Of a DNA stretch of 64,000 bases, positions 1-9,904 are shown in pieces; the first letter of the stretch is position 1; each line of letters opens with the position of its first letter. The DNA is from Bradyrhizobium sp. Arg816 (lineage in GTDB: Bacteria; Pseudomonadota; Alphaproteobacteria; Rhizobiales; Xanthobacteraceae), in the NCBI RefSeq assembly GCF_029989365.1, contig NZ_JAPRAQ010000029.1, forward strand, positions 35,978-99,977, read 5' to 3'. Both the position numbers and the translations under genes were made by a program. The notes under the pieces were generated by a model that worked only from the letters and a program-made list of their open reading frames with translations, did no database searches and was not told the origin of the DNA.

Positions 1-958
1 TGCCTCGAGCGCCGCCCTCCTCGCCGTCCGCCCAAGTTTTGCGCAGGAAGGCCCGTTCCGGGCAAAATACTTCCCCATCAGCGCCGGCATCGGCCTGCAC
101 GACCTCGCGCCCGCTCGCGACGGCACGGTCTGGTTCACGGCGCAGGGCAAGGGCATGCTGGGCAGGCTCGACCCCCGGGATGGCAGTTTCAAGACAGTCA
201 GCCTCGGCCAGGGCGCCGCACCGCACGGCGTGACGATCGGCCCCGACGGTGCCCCCTGGATCACCGAGGGCGGCCAGAACGCGATCGCCCGGGTCGATCC
301 CGGCGATCTCAAGGTCACGCTATTCCGCCTGCCCGAAAAATTCGCCTACGCCAATCTCAACACCGGCGTGTTCGACAAGGACGGTACCTACTGGTTCACC
401 GGCCAGTCCGGCTATTACGGTCGGCTCAAGCCGGGATCGGGCGAGATGGACGTGTTCAGGGCACCCAGGGGTGTTGGCCCCTACGGCATCGCCGTGACGC
501 CCAAGGGCGAGGTCTGATACGCCTCGCTGGCCGGCAGCCATATCGCGAAGATTGATCTTGCGACCGGCAATGCCGCCATTGTCGAGCCGCCGACGCCGAG
601 CCAGGGGTCGCGGCGGGTCTGGTCAGATTCGCAAAGCCGGATCTGGGTCAGCGAGTGGAACAGCGGTCACGTCTCGGTGCACGATCCCGCCAACAGCTCC
701 TGGAAAACCTGGAAGCTGCCGGGCGATCGCCCCCGTACCTATGCCGTCTATGTCGACGACAGGGACAAGGTCTGGCTCACCGATTTCTCCGCCAATGCCA
801 TTGTCCGCTTCGATCCCACGACCGAGCGGTTCAACGTTTTCGCCAGCGACAAGGCCAATGCCAATGTGCGCCAGCTCGACGGCCGCCCGGGCGAGCTCTG
901 GGGCTGCGAGTCCGGCAACGACCGGATCGTCGTGATCCAGACGATCGCGGCTGGTTGA
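1..958 (+). pseudogene. Virginiamycin B (streptogramin) lyase-like beta-propeller protein, 5' cut by window, internal stop
   Basis: Reading the frame that begins at base 2 gives the end of a signal peptide (cleavage likely after SFA before QEGPF). It is followed by repeated blade motifs of the Vgb/NHL propeller type: DGTVWFTAQGKGMLGRLDP, DGAPWITEGGQNAIARVDP, DGTYWFTGQSGYYGRLKP and DKVWLTDFSANAIVRFDP. The frame is open except for one TGA at 515-517, where the blade pattern GEVWYASLAGSHIAKID expects Trp (TGG). Beyond it the same frame continues with matching blades to the stop at 956-958. This looks like a single G-to-A nonsense change, or a sequencing error. Vgb-like proteins open streptogramin lactones, but most homologues are periplasmic proteins of unknown substrate. 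The start lies outside the window. Confidence 0.75.
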
Positions 959-993
959 CGACGGCGACATTTGCGTCCATCCCGACACCCTCT

Positions 994-1024
994 GGAGCGC
1001 GATCTTATCGCGCTCCGGTTTTTT
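994..1024 (+). terminator. Rho-independent terminator after the lyase gene
   Basis: A perfect 10-bp stem, GGAGCGCGAT / ATCGCGCTCC (994-1003 and 1007-1016) with loop CTT, is followed by GG and six T residues. It ends the lyase transcription unit before queF. Confidence 0.85.
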
Positions 1025-1028
1025 AGTT

Positions 1029-1097
1029 GAGCATGATCTTTCGGAAAACCGGTGCCCACTTTGCGCTAACGCGGCCCTCCGGATCCGGATCATGCTC
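1029..1097. repeat. Palindromic dispersed repeat, GAGCATGATC family
   Basis: Begins GAGCATGATCTTTCGGAAAA and ends with GGATCATGCTC, so the outer arms are inverted copies. A compact 49-bp copy of the same element lies at 51302-51350 and a degraded half near 53333. This type of imperfect palindrome is common between genes in Bradyrhizobium. The extra ATG at 1092 inside its right arm is not a likely gene start. Confidence 0.75.
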
Positions 1098-1115
1098 GAA
1101 CAGGATGTGACGACG

Positions 1116-1568
1116 ATGGCGAAAAAATCCCTCCAGCTCGGGCGCGCGGTCGAATGGCCGCACACACCGGAAGAAGCCCAACTCGACCGCGTGCCCAATC
1201 CGCAAAACGGCACGGACTATCTGGTGCGCTTCACCGTGCCGGAATTCACCTCGCTCTGCCCGGTCACGGGACAACCGGATTTCGCGCATCTGATGATCGA
1301 TTACGCCCCCGGCCCGTGGCTGCTGGAGTCGAAGTCGCTCAAGCTCTACATCGCGAGCTTCCGCAATCACGGCGCATTCCACGAGGATTGCACCGTCATG
1401 ATCGGCAAGCGCATCGCAAGCGAGATCAAGCCGAAGTTCTTGCGCATCGGCGGCTACTGGTATCCGCGCGGTGGCATCCCGATCGACGTGTTCTGGCAGA
1501 CCGGCCGCGTGCCGAAGGGATTGTGGGTGCCGGAGCAAGGCGTCGCACCGTATCGCGGACGGGGTTAG
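1116..1568 (+). CDS. queF: NADPH-dependent 7-cyano-7-deazaguanine reductase QueF
   Basis: Reduces preQ0 to preQ1 in queuosine biosynthesis, in the cytoplasm. The 150-aa product is the short, single-domain type of QueF. It carries the catalytic segment EFTSLCPVTGQPDF (Cys about residue 48, Asp about 55) and the substrate-binding segment LESKSLKLY followed by FRNHGAFHEDC. The ATG at 1116 (MAKKSLQLG) is chosen because the upstream ATG at 1092 lies in a palindromic repeat. It is monocistronic or co-transcribed with the binding-protein gene 10 bp downstream; no other queuosine genes are nearby. Confidence 0.95.
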   Translation: MAKKSLQLGRAVEWPHTPEEAQLDRVPNPQNGTDYLVRFTVPEFTSLCPVTGQPDFAHLMIDYAPGPWLLESKSLKLYIASFRNHGAFHEDCTVMIGKRIASEIKPKFLRIGGYWYPRGGIPIDVFWQTGRVPKGLWVPEQGVAPYRGRG

Positions 1569-1578
1569 TTGGAGACGA

Positions 1579-2382
1579 ATGACGATGACATCGATATCAG
1601 CAACATTCCGCAACATTGCCTTCGGCGTTCTAACCGTCCTGTGGCTGACCGGCGCGGCCGAAGCTGCCGAGGTCCATGTGATGATCTCGGGCGGATTGAC
1701 GGCTGCCTACAAGGCGCTCGTGCCGGAATTCGAGAAGGCCACCGGCAACAAAGTGCTAACGGAATATGGGCCGTCGATGGGGACGACCACCAATGCGATC
1801 CCGGTCCGGCTGGAGCGCGGCGAACCCGCCGACGTCCTGATCATGGTGGGCTATGCCCTCGCCGACCTCGCCGGCAAGGGCAAGGTCGAGGCCGGCAGCC
1901 AGGTCGATCTCACCAGATCGCCGATCGGCGTTGCCGTGAAATCGGGTGCGCCGAAGCCGGATATCGGCTCGGTGGAGGCGGTCAAGCGCGCGCTGCTGGC
2001 GGCCAAGACGATCGCCTATTCCGATAGCGCCAGCGGCGTCTACGTCTCGACCGAGATGTTCGACAAGCTCGGCATCGCCGACGTCATGAAGGACAAGGCA
2101 CGCAAGATTCCCGCAACACCCGTCGGCGAGATCGTCGCGCACGGCGAGGCCGAGCTCGGCTTCCAGCAGATCAGCGAGCTGAAGCCCGTGAAGGGCATCG
2201 ACATCGTCGGACCGCTACCGAACGAATTGCAGAAGATCACGATCTTCTCGGCCGGGATCGCGGCCGGTTCGAAGGAGCCCGAGGCCGGCCGTGCCTTGAT
2301 CCAGTTCCTCGCCTCACCCGCAGCCAGCGAAGCGATCATCGCGAGCGGCATGGAGCCGATCGCGGCTGGTGGAGCGAAATAG
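1579..2382 (+). CDS. ModA-like periplasmic molybdate/anion-binding protein
   Basis: A 267-aa secreted protein of the type 2 periplasmic-binding fold. Residues 1-30 form a Sec signal peptide (ending GAAEAAEVHV). The mature part shows the ModA-family pattern: MISGGLTAAYKALVPEFEKATG, then SMGTTTNAIPVRLERGEPADVLIM, and a C-terminal IQFLASPAASEAIIASGMEP. The ATG at 1579 follows GGAG at 1571-1574. No permease or ATPase gene lies beside it, so it is either an orphan binding protein or serves a transporter elsewhere. The ligand is not certain; many orphan ModA-like proteins bind other anions or have no known ligand. Confidence 0.8.
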   Translation: MTMTSISATFRNIAFGVLTVLWLTGAAEAAEVHVMISGGLTAAYKALVPEFEKATGNKVLTEYGPSMGTTTNAIPVRLERGEPADVLIMVGYALADLAGKGKVEAGSQVDLTRSPIGVAVKSGAPKPDIGSVEAVKRALLAAKTIAYSDSASGVYVSTEMFDKLGIADVMKDKARKIPATPVGEIVAHGEAELGFQQISELKPVKGIDIVGPLPNELQKITIFSAGIAAGSKEPEAGRALIQFLASPAASEAIIASGMEPIAAGGAK

Positions 2383-2404
2383 CGCAGCGCTCCGCTGGAC
2401 CGGC

Positions 2405-2581
2405 TCAACCAGGTGAGTTCGGTGCGCGCGTTACGTCACCGCCCCTCACCTTGCTGATGAAGCCGTCGACCTCCGACGTCAGCGAGGTCGACTGGCGCGA
2501 CAGGTTGGCGGCGGCCTTCAGCACGCCGGACGCGGCGCGGCCGGTCTCGTTCGCCGCTGACGACAGGGTTCGATACTCCCG
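2405..2581 (-). pseudogene. C-terminal remnant of a methyl-accepting chemotaxis protein
   Basis: On the minus strand, directly after and in the same frame as the MFS stop codon (2582-2584), 59 codons read REYRTLSSAANETGRAASG..., then LSRQSTSLTSEVDGFISKVR, and end at 2405-2407. That is the characteristic last helix of alphaproteobacterial chemoreceptors, where the hairpin returns to the membrane-proximal end. There is no start codon and no receptor or signalling domain, so this is a leftover of a deleted gene. The sequence evidence for homology is pattern recognition only. Confidence 0.65.
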
Positions 2582-3793
2582 TCAGACCCGCGCGTCCGAG
2601 GGTGCCCGCGGCTTGAGCAGCCGGGCACAGACGAGGCCCAGCACCACCATGATCGCAGCGCTCGCGAGCAGGGTCGGCACCTTGCCGCCGTGCTGGAGGC
2701 CAAGGCCATAGGCGATCGGGCCAACGGTCTGCCCCATGAAGAAGAAGAACGAATGCAGCGACATCGCCGTTGCCCGCGCCCCGATCGACAGCTCGCTGGC
2801 AAACACCTGCAGGCAGCCGTGGATCATGTAGAAACCCCAGCCCATCGCCAGCATGCTGGCGAATTGCAGCTTCCATCCGGGACCGAAGGCGAGCACGCCG
2901 AGTTGCAGTCCGACGAGGCCCGCGCCCGCAATCATCATGCCCTTGACGCCGAGCCACGGCAGGAAGCGTGAGACCGTGAAAGTGTAGAACAGTCCGCCGA
3001 TCGCAAAGCCCGCGATCACGATGCCCGCGATCGACGGCGACTTCTCGCCGAGATCGAACAGCAGCGCGGCGATGAACGGAAACAGGCCGAATACGCAGCA
3101 GCCCTCGACGAAGACCGCCGAATAGCAGTAGCGCGTGTTGGGGTTGGCGAAGATGGTCCGGTAGCCCTGCCGCAAGGCCTTCAGATCGGTCTTCGGCTGC
3201 GCCGTCAGCGCGGCACCGCGAAAGCCCGCGGCCACCGCAACGGCCGCGATCAGGCCGAGCGCGCCAAGCATCATGAGCACACCGCGCCAGCCGATGAGTT
3301 CACCGATGATGCCGGAGGCGGTCGCACCGAGCAGATTGCCCGTCATCGATCCCGCAAGCGTGCGGCCGATCGCGACCTGCCGCTTGGCGGGCGCTACGAG
3401 GTCGGCGGTCAGGCCGAGAGCGACCGGAAACACGCCACCGGAGGCGATCCCGGCGAGGATGCGGCTCGCGAACAGGCCCGAGAAGGTGGTCGCGACCGCG
3501 CCAAGAATGCAGGAAACGCCAAGCAGCGCCAGGCACAGTGTCATCAACCGCGCCTTGCCGAACAGATCGGCAGCCGCTCCGATCACCGGCTGAACCAGCG
3601 CGTAGATCAAGGCATAGCCGGCCGCGATGCTGGCGGCCGTCGTAATACTGATCGAAAAATCCTCAGCGACATGCGGCAGGACGGGATCGAGCGCACGCGT
3701 GGACAACGCCGCCGAGAAGCTCGCGAGCGCGATGATATTGATCGCGGGCGGAAACTTCTGGTCGGACGACGGCCCGATCGCAGGCTGGGACAT
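2582..3793 (-). CDS. MFS transporter (drug/metabolite efflux type)
   Basis: A 403-aa inner-membrane protein with about 12 hydrophobic segments. Between TM2 and TM3 it has a motif-A-like loop (GAAADLFGKARLM), and the central loop lies around residues 190-205 (TAQPKTDLKALRQGYRTIF). N-terminal pattern ALSTRALDPVLPHVAEDF is typical of the DHA1 group. The start ATG at 3793 overlaps the kdsA stop by one base (ATGA), so the gene is translationally coupled to kdsA. The substrate cannot be told from sequence. The reading frame stops exactly where a chemoreceptor remnant begins. Confidence 0.85.
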   Translation of the reverse strand: MSQPAIGPSSDQKFPPAINIIALASFSAALSTRALDPVLPHVAEDFSISITTAASIAAGYALIYALVQPVIGAAADLFGKARLMTLCLALLGVSCILGAVATTFSGLFASRILAGIASGGVFPVALGLTADLVAPAKRQVAIGRTLAGSMTGNLLGATASGIIGELIGWRGVLMMLGALGLIAAVAVAAGFRGAALTAQPKTDLKALRQGYRTIFANPNTRYCYSAVFVEGCCVFGLFPFIAALLFDLGEKSPSIAGIVIAGFAIGGLFYTFTVSRFLPWLGVKGMMIAGAGLVGLQLGVLAFGPGWKLQFASMLAMGWGFYMIHGCLQVFASELSIGARATAMSLHSFFFFMGQTVGPIAYGLGLQHGGKVPTLLASAAIMVVLGLVCARLLKPRAPSDARV

Positions 3794-4644
3794 CAGCGCG
3801 TTGTGCTTTTCGTCACCGCGTCGAATGCCATCAGCGTGCGGATCAGTCCTTCGAAATCGCGCAGCGGCACCATGTTGGGCCCGTCCGAGGGCGCGCGATC
3901 AGGGTCGGGATGGGTCTCGATGAAGACGCCGGCAACGCCGACCGCGACGGCGGCGCGCGCCAGCACCGGCACGAACTCACGCTCGCCGCCCGAGGACGTC
4001 CCCTTCCCGCCCGGCTGCTGCACTGAATGGGTGGCGTCGAAGATCACGGGCGCGCCGGTGGTGCGCGCCAGGATCGGCAGCGCGCGCATGTCAGAGACCA
4101 GCGTGTTGTAGCCGAACGAGGCGCCGCGCTCGGTGACGAGCACATTGGGATTGTTTGCGGTCGTGATCTTGGTCACGACATTGGCCATGTCCCAGGGCGC
4201 GAGGAATTGCCCCTTCTTGACGTTGACGACCTTGCCCGTCGCGGCGGCCGCCAGCAGCAGATCAGTCTGCCGGCACAGGAAGGCCGGGATCTGGAGGATG
4301 TCCACGGCTTGCGCCACCTCGGCGCACTGCGCGGCGTCATGCACGTCGGTCAGGACCGGCAAGCCAAGGGAGGCGCGGATCTCGGCGAAGATCGGCAGCG
4401 ACTGTGCGAGCCCGAGACCGCGTGCTGCGGACGCGCTGGTGCGGTTGGCCTTGTCGAACGAGGTCTTGTAGACGAGGCCGATCTTCAGCCGCGCGGCGAT
4501 CTCCTTCAGCGCGGAGGCCACCTCCAGCGCATGCTGGCGGCTTTCGAGCTGGCAGGGTCCTGCAATGATCGAGATCGGCAGATCATTGCCGAACTTGACC
4601 GTGCCAATGGTGACGACCGGCGCTGCTGAATTCGAAGAGCTCAA
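3793..4644 (-). CDS. kdsA: 3-deoxy-8-phosphooctulonate (Kdo-8-P) synthase KdsA
   Basis: Condenses phosphoenolpyruvate with arabinose 5-phosphate to give Kdo-8-phosphate for the LPS inner core. At 283 aa it is full length for the family. Motifs seen are IAGPCQLES near the N-terminus, YKTSFDKANRTS (phosphate/PEP binding), LTDVHDA, QIPAFLCRQTDLLLAAA, NVKKGQFLAPWDM, FDATHSVQQPGG and ETHPDPDRAPSDGPNM. The presence of Asn/Cys at the metal position cannot be judged without alignment. In related genomes kdsA lies near pyrG; here a NIPSNAP gene, a two-component system and a methyltransferase lie between them. Confidence 0.97.
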   Translation of the reverse strand: MSSSNSAAPVVTIGTVKFGNDLPISIIAGPCQLESRQHALEVASALKEIAARLKIGLVYKTSFDKANRTSASAARGLGLAQSLPIFAEIRASLGLPVLTDVHDAAQCAEVAQAVDILQIPAFLCRQTDLLLAAAATGKVVNVKKGQFLAPWDMANVVTKITTANNPNVLVTERGASFGYNTLVSDMRALPILARTTGAPVIFDATHSVQQPGGKGTSSGGEREFVPVLARAAVAVGVAGVFIETHPDPDRAPSDGPNMVPLRDFEGLIRTLMAFDAVTKSTTR

Positions 4645-4772
4645 GGCAAATTCCCTCGTTTCGCCGCGACCATAGCGGCGATGAGGGGCGGATCAACCCC
4701 ATCCGGCCCGGGCCGTTCGAATATCAGGGTTGCGCCAAGGTTCCTCGAAAGGCTCCCTGTGCCGGGAATGCC

Positions 4773-5099
4773 CTACTTCACCGACGAGAAGGCGGTCGGC
4801 GTCAGGATCTGGCTGACGATGTTGCCGACGATCTGGCCGTCGGCTTCCGACTTGGCCCGCGCCTCCATCCAGTCCGGATCGGTCATGAAGCTGCCCCACT
4901 TCTTCTCGCGCTCGGCGAGCGACTCCCACGCCAGGAAATAGGTCAGCTCCTGGTTGGAGTCGCCGATCAGCGTGGTGAAGAACCCGGCCTGGCGGATGCC
5001 GTGCTTCTCCCAGAGCTTCAGGGTTACCGTCTCGAACCGCTTCAAGAGCGCCGGCAGGCGGCCGGGCACGCAACGGTAGATGCGCATTTCATAGATCAT
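4773..5099 (-). CDS. NIPSNAP family protein
   Basis: A 108-aa cytoplasmic protein of the dimeric alpha/beta-barrel NIPSNAP family. It begins MIYEMRIYRCVPGRLPALL and contains KHGIRQAGFFTT, ELTYFLAWESLAEREKKW and FMTDPDWMEARAKSE, all typical of the family. The ATG at 5097-5099 is preceded by a good GGAGG Shine-Dalgarno. Bacterial NIPSNAP proteins have no agreed function. It is monocistronic, 128 bp upstream of kdsA and divergent from the response-regulator gene. Confidence 0.88.
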   Translation of the reverse strand: MIYEMRIYRCVPGRLPALLKRFETVTLKLWEKHGIRQAGFFTTLIGDSNQELTYFLAWESLAEREKKWGSFMTDPDWMEARAKSEADGQIVGNIVSQILTPTAFSSVK

Positions 5100-5222
5100 T
5101 CCTGTTCCTCCCTGATGACGTCGGGCGTTATAGCGGCTGGCCGTGACGGTGTCTCCGGCCCTGCCCGATGCGGCCCGCGGCGTCTGGCGCATGGCTGCCG
5201 GCCCCGATCGCACCCGGTTCCC

Positions 5223-5239
5223 GCAATGCTGCCGCAATG
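5223..5239 (+). promoter_or_regulatory. Direct repeat GCAATG-N5-GCAATG before the two-component operon
   Basis: GCAATG at 5223-5228 and 5234-5239, period 11 bp, in the form expected for tandem binding of an OmpR/PhoB-type regulator. A third ACAATG is at 5251-5256. The same 17-bp arrangement, differing at one base, is at 7356-7372 before the methyltransferase gene. Binding is inferred, not shown. Confidence 0.5.
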
Positions 5240-5282
5240 ATACTGCCGCTACAATGCTTAGGTTGAGGCTCAGGTGCGGATC

Positions 5283-5957
5283 ATGCGGATTTTGCTCGTC
5301 GAGGATGAAGCGGAGATGGCCGGAGCGCTGGCCTCGGCGCTCAAGCGGTACGACATGATCGTCGATCACGTGCCAACGCTCGCCGAGGCGGAAGAGGCGA
5401 TTTCCGCCGACGTGCACGCCGCCGTGCTGCTCGATCGCCAGCTGCCCGACGGCGACGGTCTTGCCCTGATTCCGAAACTGAGAGCGCGCGCCGACGGTGT
5501 GCCGATCATCGTGTTGACGGCGCGCGGCGAGCTCGCCGATCGCGTCGCCGGGCTCGACCGCGGGGCGGATGATTATCTGGCCAAACCATTCGCGGTGGAG
5601 GAACTGCTGGCGCGCCTGCGCGCGGTGTTGCGCCGGCCCGCCGGGCTTCAGCCCGACATCATTCGCGCCGGCCGCCTCGCCTTCGACTTCGGCCATCGCG
5701 AGGCGAGCGTCGACGGGACTCCGCTCGAACTGCCGCGGCGGGAGCTCCTTGTGCTGGAAGCCCTGGTCCGCCGCATGGGCCGGACCGTGCTGCGATCGGC
5801 GCTGGAGGAAGCGGTCTACAGTTTCGACGACGAAATCCAGTCGAACGCCCTCGACACGCATGTCTCGCGGCTGCGCCGCAAGCTTGCCGAAGCCGACGCG
5901 CACGTGGAGATCCACGGCATCCGCGGCGTCGGCTATCTCCTGAAGAAACTGCCGTGA
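5283..5957 (+). CDS. OmpR/PhoB-family response regulator
   Basis: A 224-aa regulator. The receiver domain (residues 1-115) begins MRILLVEDEAEM, has the acidic pair E7/D8, phospho-acceptor Asp51 in VLLDRQLPDGDG, and the conserved Lys in DYLAKPF. A trans_reg_C winged-helix domain (about 125-222) contains LPRRELLVLEALVRRMGR and LDTHVSRLRRKL, ending with the IHGIRGVGYLL wing. The ATG at 5283 is chosen; an in-frame GTG at 5274 would add MRI. The stop overlaps the kinase start by 4 bp (GTGA). Tandem GCAATG repeats upstream suggest autoregulation. Confidence 0.93.
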   Translation: MRILLVEDEAEMAGALASALKRYDMIVDHVPTLAEAEEAISADVHAAVLLDRQLPDGDGLALIPKLRARADGVPIIVLTARGELADRVAGLDRGADDYLAKPFAVEELLARLRAVLRRPAGLQPDIIRAGRLAFDFGHREASVDGTPLELPRRELLVLEALVRRMGRTVLRSALEEAVYSFDDEIQSNALDTHVSRLRRKLAEADAHVEIHGIRGVGYLLKKLP

Positions 5958-7330
5958 GCAGGCACGCCGACCCATATTGCCTGCGCTCTCGGCTGAGCTG
6001 GCGCCTGCTTTCGCTCCAGGCCGCGCTGTTCGTCGCTTTGGTCGTCGTCATCATCGGCGCGCTGTGCGCTACGGGCTTCGTGCTGGTCCAACGGGACGAA
6101 GATCGCGTGATCGACGTCGTACAGAGCGCGCTCGCGCGCGACGCAGCGGGCGGCCTGGCGCTGCGGCCGACGGCTGAGCTGAAAGCGTTGCGCGAGGAGA
6201 CCCCCGACCTCTGGCTGCTGGTTCGCGACAGGCAGGGGCATTCGCTCAGTGAAGGCTCCGTGCCGGCTGAATTCGCCGGGATCGGCGGCGCCCTCGACCA
6301 GATCAGCCAGGCGCGGCTCGGCTGGCAGCTCTTCGAGGACGACCCACGCAAGCCGGCGGCGCGGTTGAAGCGCATCGACACGGCCGCTGGCAACGTGCAG
6401 GTCATCACGGCGACGCAGGGGAAACTCAGCGGCGCCAAGGCGGTGTTCACGACGTCGCTCGTGTTGCTGGGCATCGCGCTCCCCGGCCTGCTGTTGATGG
6501 GGACCGCGACGTTCATCGCGACGCCGATGGTCGTGCAGCGCGCTTTCAGAGGATTGGACGCGACGGCAGACCAGGCCCGGCGGATCGATATCCATCAGCG
6601 CGGCGCGCGGCTGTCGGTGGAGCACATTCCGCTCGAAGTCGTGCCGCTCGTGGCCGCGGTCAATGACGCTCTGGCGCGGCTCGATCAGGGTTACGCCCGC
6701 CACAAGCGCTTCGTTGCCGACGCCGCACACGAGCTGCGTACGCCGATCGCGATCCTGAACACGCGGCTGGAATCGCTGCCGTCAGGACCGGACAAGACCC
6801 GCCTGATCGAGGATGCGGCGCGGCTCGCGACGCTTGCCGAGCAATTGCTGGATATCCAGCGGCTCGACCGTTGCGGGCATCCATTCGTGGCGGTCGACCT
6901 GGTCTCCGTCGCGCAAGGCGTTGCCGCCGACCTCGCACCGCTGGCGATCGCGGCTGGCTATGAGCTGTCCTTCGACGCACCGGCGGCGCGGATCGACGTG
7001 CTCGGCGACGCGGCCGCGCTCGAACGCGCGCTGACCAACCTCGTGCAGAATGCCATCCAGCACGGCCCTCGCCGCGGCACGATCGTCATTCGCGTCAGCC
7101 GCCCCGCCAGCATCGAAGTCACCGACGAGGGCGCGGGCATTCCGCCCGATCAGCGCGAGCTGATCTTCGAGCCGTTCTACCGGCTCACGCCGCTCGATCG
7201 CGGCGCAGGCCTCGGCCTCAACATGGTGCACGAGATCATGCTCCTGCATGGCGGTCACGTTTCGGTCCTGGACGGACCGAACGGCGGTGCGTGCTTCAGG
7301 ATGACGCTGCCACCCCTGCAACAGGGCTGA
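5954..7330 (+). CDS. Sensor histidine kinase, partner of the preceding regulator
   Basis: A 458-aa inner-membrane kinase starting at GTG 5954. TM1 lies at about residues 20-45, a periplasmic sensor of about 115 residues follows, then TM2 at about 158-185 and a HAMP-like linker. The HisKA box RFVADAAHELRTP has phospho-acceptor His259. The ATPase domain shows the N box LTNLVQNAIQHG, the G1 box DEGAGIP, the F box IFEPFYRLTP and the G2 box GAGLGLNMVHEI. It resembles QseC/TctE-type kinases with a small periplasmic domain; the signal is unknown. Translationally coupled to the regulator. Confidence 0.93.
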   Translation: MSRHADPYCLRSRLSWRLLSLQAALFVALVVVIIGALCATGFVLVQRDEDRVIDVVQSALARDAAGGLALRPTAELKALREETPDLWLLVRDRQGHSLSEGSVPAEFAGIGGALDQISQARLGWQLFEDDPRKPAARLKRIDTAAGNVQVITATQGKLSGAKAVFTTSLVLLGIALPGLLLMGTATFIATPMVVQRAFRGLDATADQARRIDIHQRGARLSVEHIPLEVVPLVAAVNDALARLDQGYARHKRFVADAAHELRTPIAILNTRLESLPSGPDKTRLIEDAARLATLAEQLLDIQRLDRCGHPFVAVDLVSVAQGVAADLAPLAIAAGYELSFDAPAARIDVLGDAAALERALTNLVQNAIQHGPRRGTIVIRVSRPASIEVTDEGAGIPPDQRELIFEPFYRLTPLDRGAGLGLNMVHEIMLLHGGHVSVLDGPNGGACFRMTLPPLQQG

Positions 7331-7355
7331 TTCAATTCGTCTCTGCGTCTCAAGC

Positions 7356-7372
7356 GCAATGCTGTCGCAATG
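7356..7372 (+). promoter_or_regulatory. Second copy of direct repeat GCAATG-N5-GCAATG
   Basis: GCAATGCTGTCGCAATG lies 84 bp upstream of the methyltransferase start and is identical at 16 of 17 positions to the site at 5223-5239. This suggests that the methyltransferase belongs to the regulon of the neighbouring two-component system. Confidence 0.5.
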
Positions 7373-7439
7373 CGCTCAGGCGACTCTTCGACCGCCTCAC
7401 CTCTGATTTGCGAGGCGCAATCGAAATGCCGGAGTGCGC

Positions 7440-8102
7440 ATGCCCAATGATTTCCTCTCATTCTTCCTGTCCTGGATGTCGGCCCCGCGGCGGGTCGGCG
7501 CGATCGCGCCCTCGGGCGCTGCCCTAGCCGATCTCATCACCCGCGAGATCACCGCAACGACCGGCCCGATCCTCGAGCTCGGCCCCGGCACCGGCGCTTT
7601 CACCTACAAGCTCCTGAAACGCGGCGTGCGCCAGCAGGATCTCACGCTGATCGAATACGGTTCGGACTTCACGAAGCTCCTGCAAATACGTTTTCCTGGC
7701 GCGCGCGTGTTGTGGATGGATGCAGGGCGGCTCACGACGGAGCGGCTCTATGACGGCGCGCCGGTCGGCGCCGTGGTCAGCGGCCTGCCGCTGCTCAATA
7801 TGTCGACGCGCAAGGTCGTCTCCATCATCGGCGGTGCGTTCCGTCACGTCCGCCCGGGAGGCGCGTTCTATCAGTTCACCTACGGGATGAGCTGCCCGGT
7901 GCCGCGGCCAGTGCTCGACCGGCTGGGTTTGCGCGCAAAGCTGGTGGATCGCGCCTTGCTGAACGTGCCGCCGGCCGCCGTCTACAAGCTGACGCGACGG
8001 CCGCAGATGAAGATCGTCACAGAATCGTTTGCGCCTGATGCTTCAATGCCGGTCGCGCCGGCGCCGATGCACCTCGTGCGCGACTACACCGCCGCGCCCT
8101 GA
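7440..8102 (+). CDS. SAM-dependent phospholipid N-methyltransferase, PmtA-like
   Basis: A 220-aa class I methyltransferase. Residues 1-25 include the segment FLSFFLSWMSAPRRVGAIAPS, a pattern of rhizobial PmtA-type enzymes that methylate phosphatidylethanolamine at the membrane. The SAM-binding glycine motif is ILELGPGTGAF, followed by LTLIEYGSDF and a motif IV region VVSGLPLLNMS, then HVRPGGAFYQFTYG. The ATG at 7440 has GGAG at 7431-7434, so it is preferred over GTG 7434. It is convergent with pyrG (4-bp gap). The specific substrate is inferred from family resemblance, since Bradyrhizobium genomes have several Pmt paralogues. Confidence 0.75.
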   Translation: MPNDFLSFFLSWMSAPRRVGAIAPSGAALADLITREITATTGPILELGPGTGAFTYKLLKRGVRQQDLTLIEYGSDFTKLLQIRFPGARVLWMDAGRLTTERLYDGAPVGAVVSGLPLLNMSTRKVVSIIGGAFRHVRPGGAFYQFTYGMSCPVPRPVLDRLGLRAKLVDRALLNVPPAAVYKLTRRPQMKIVTESFAPDASMPVAPAPMHLVRDYTAAP

Positions 8103-8106
8103 GGCA

Positions 8107-9738
<1,632 letters not shown>

Positions 9739-9904
9739 GGGACCTAACCTCTAATCCCTCGAATTCGATTCGCCAAAGCGATTCGTATTCCGCCCGAAAT
9801 ATTTCGCGGGCCTGTGGGTGAGCCAAAACTAAGAGTGGTGACAGTGTCTTGATGGGGATTATTGATGCAGGACGGTAGCGGCCGCCCTGCATGGCCCCCC
9901 TGCT

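Noticed and set aside
4773..5975. A 400-codon minus-strand frame starting inside the response regulator
   Set aside because: Only its last 108 codons (the NIPSNAP gene from 5099) show family motifs and a Shine-Dalgarno; the rest is antisense to the regulator.
9860..9895. Terminator between secG and pyrG
   Set aside because: ATGCAGG/CCTGCAT arms can pair, but the loop is long and there is no T run in either direction.
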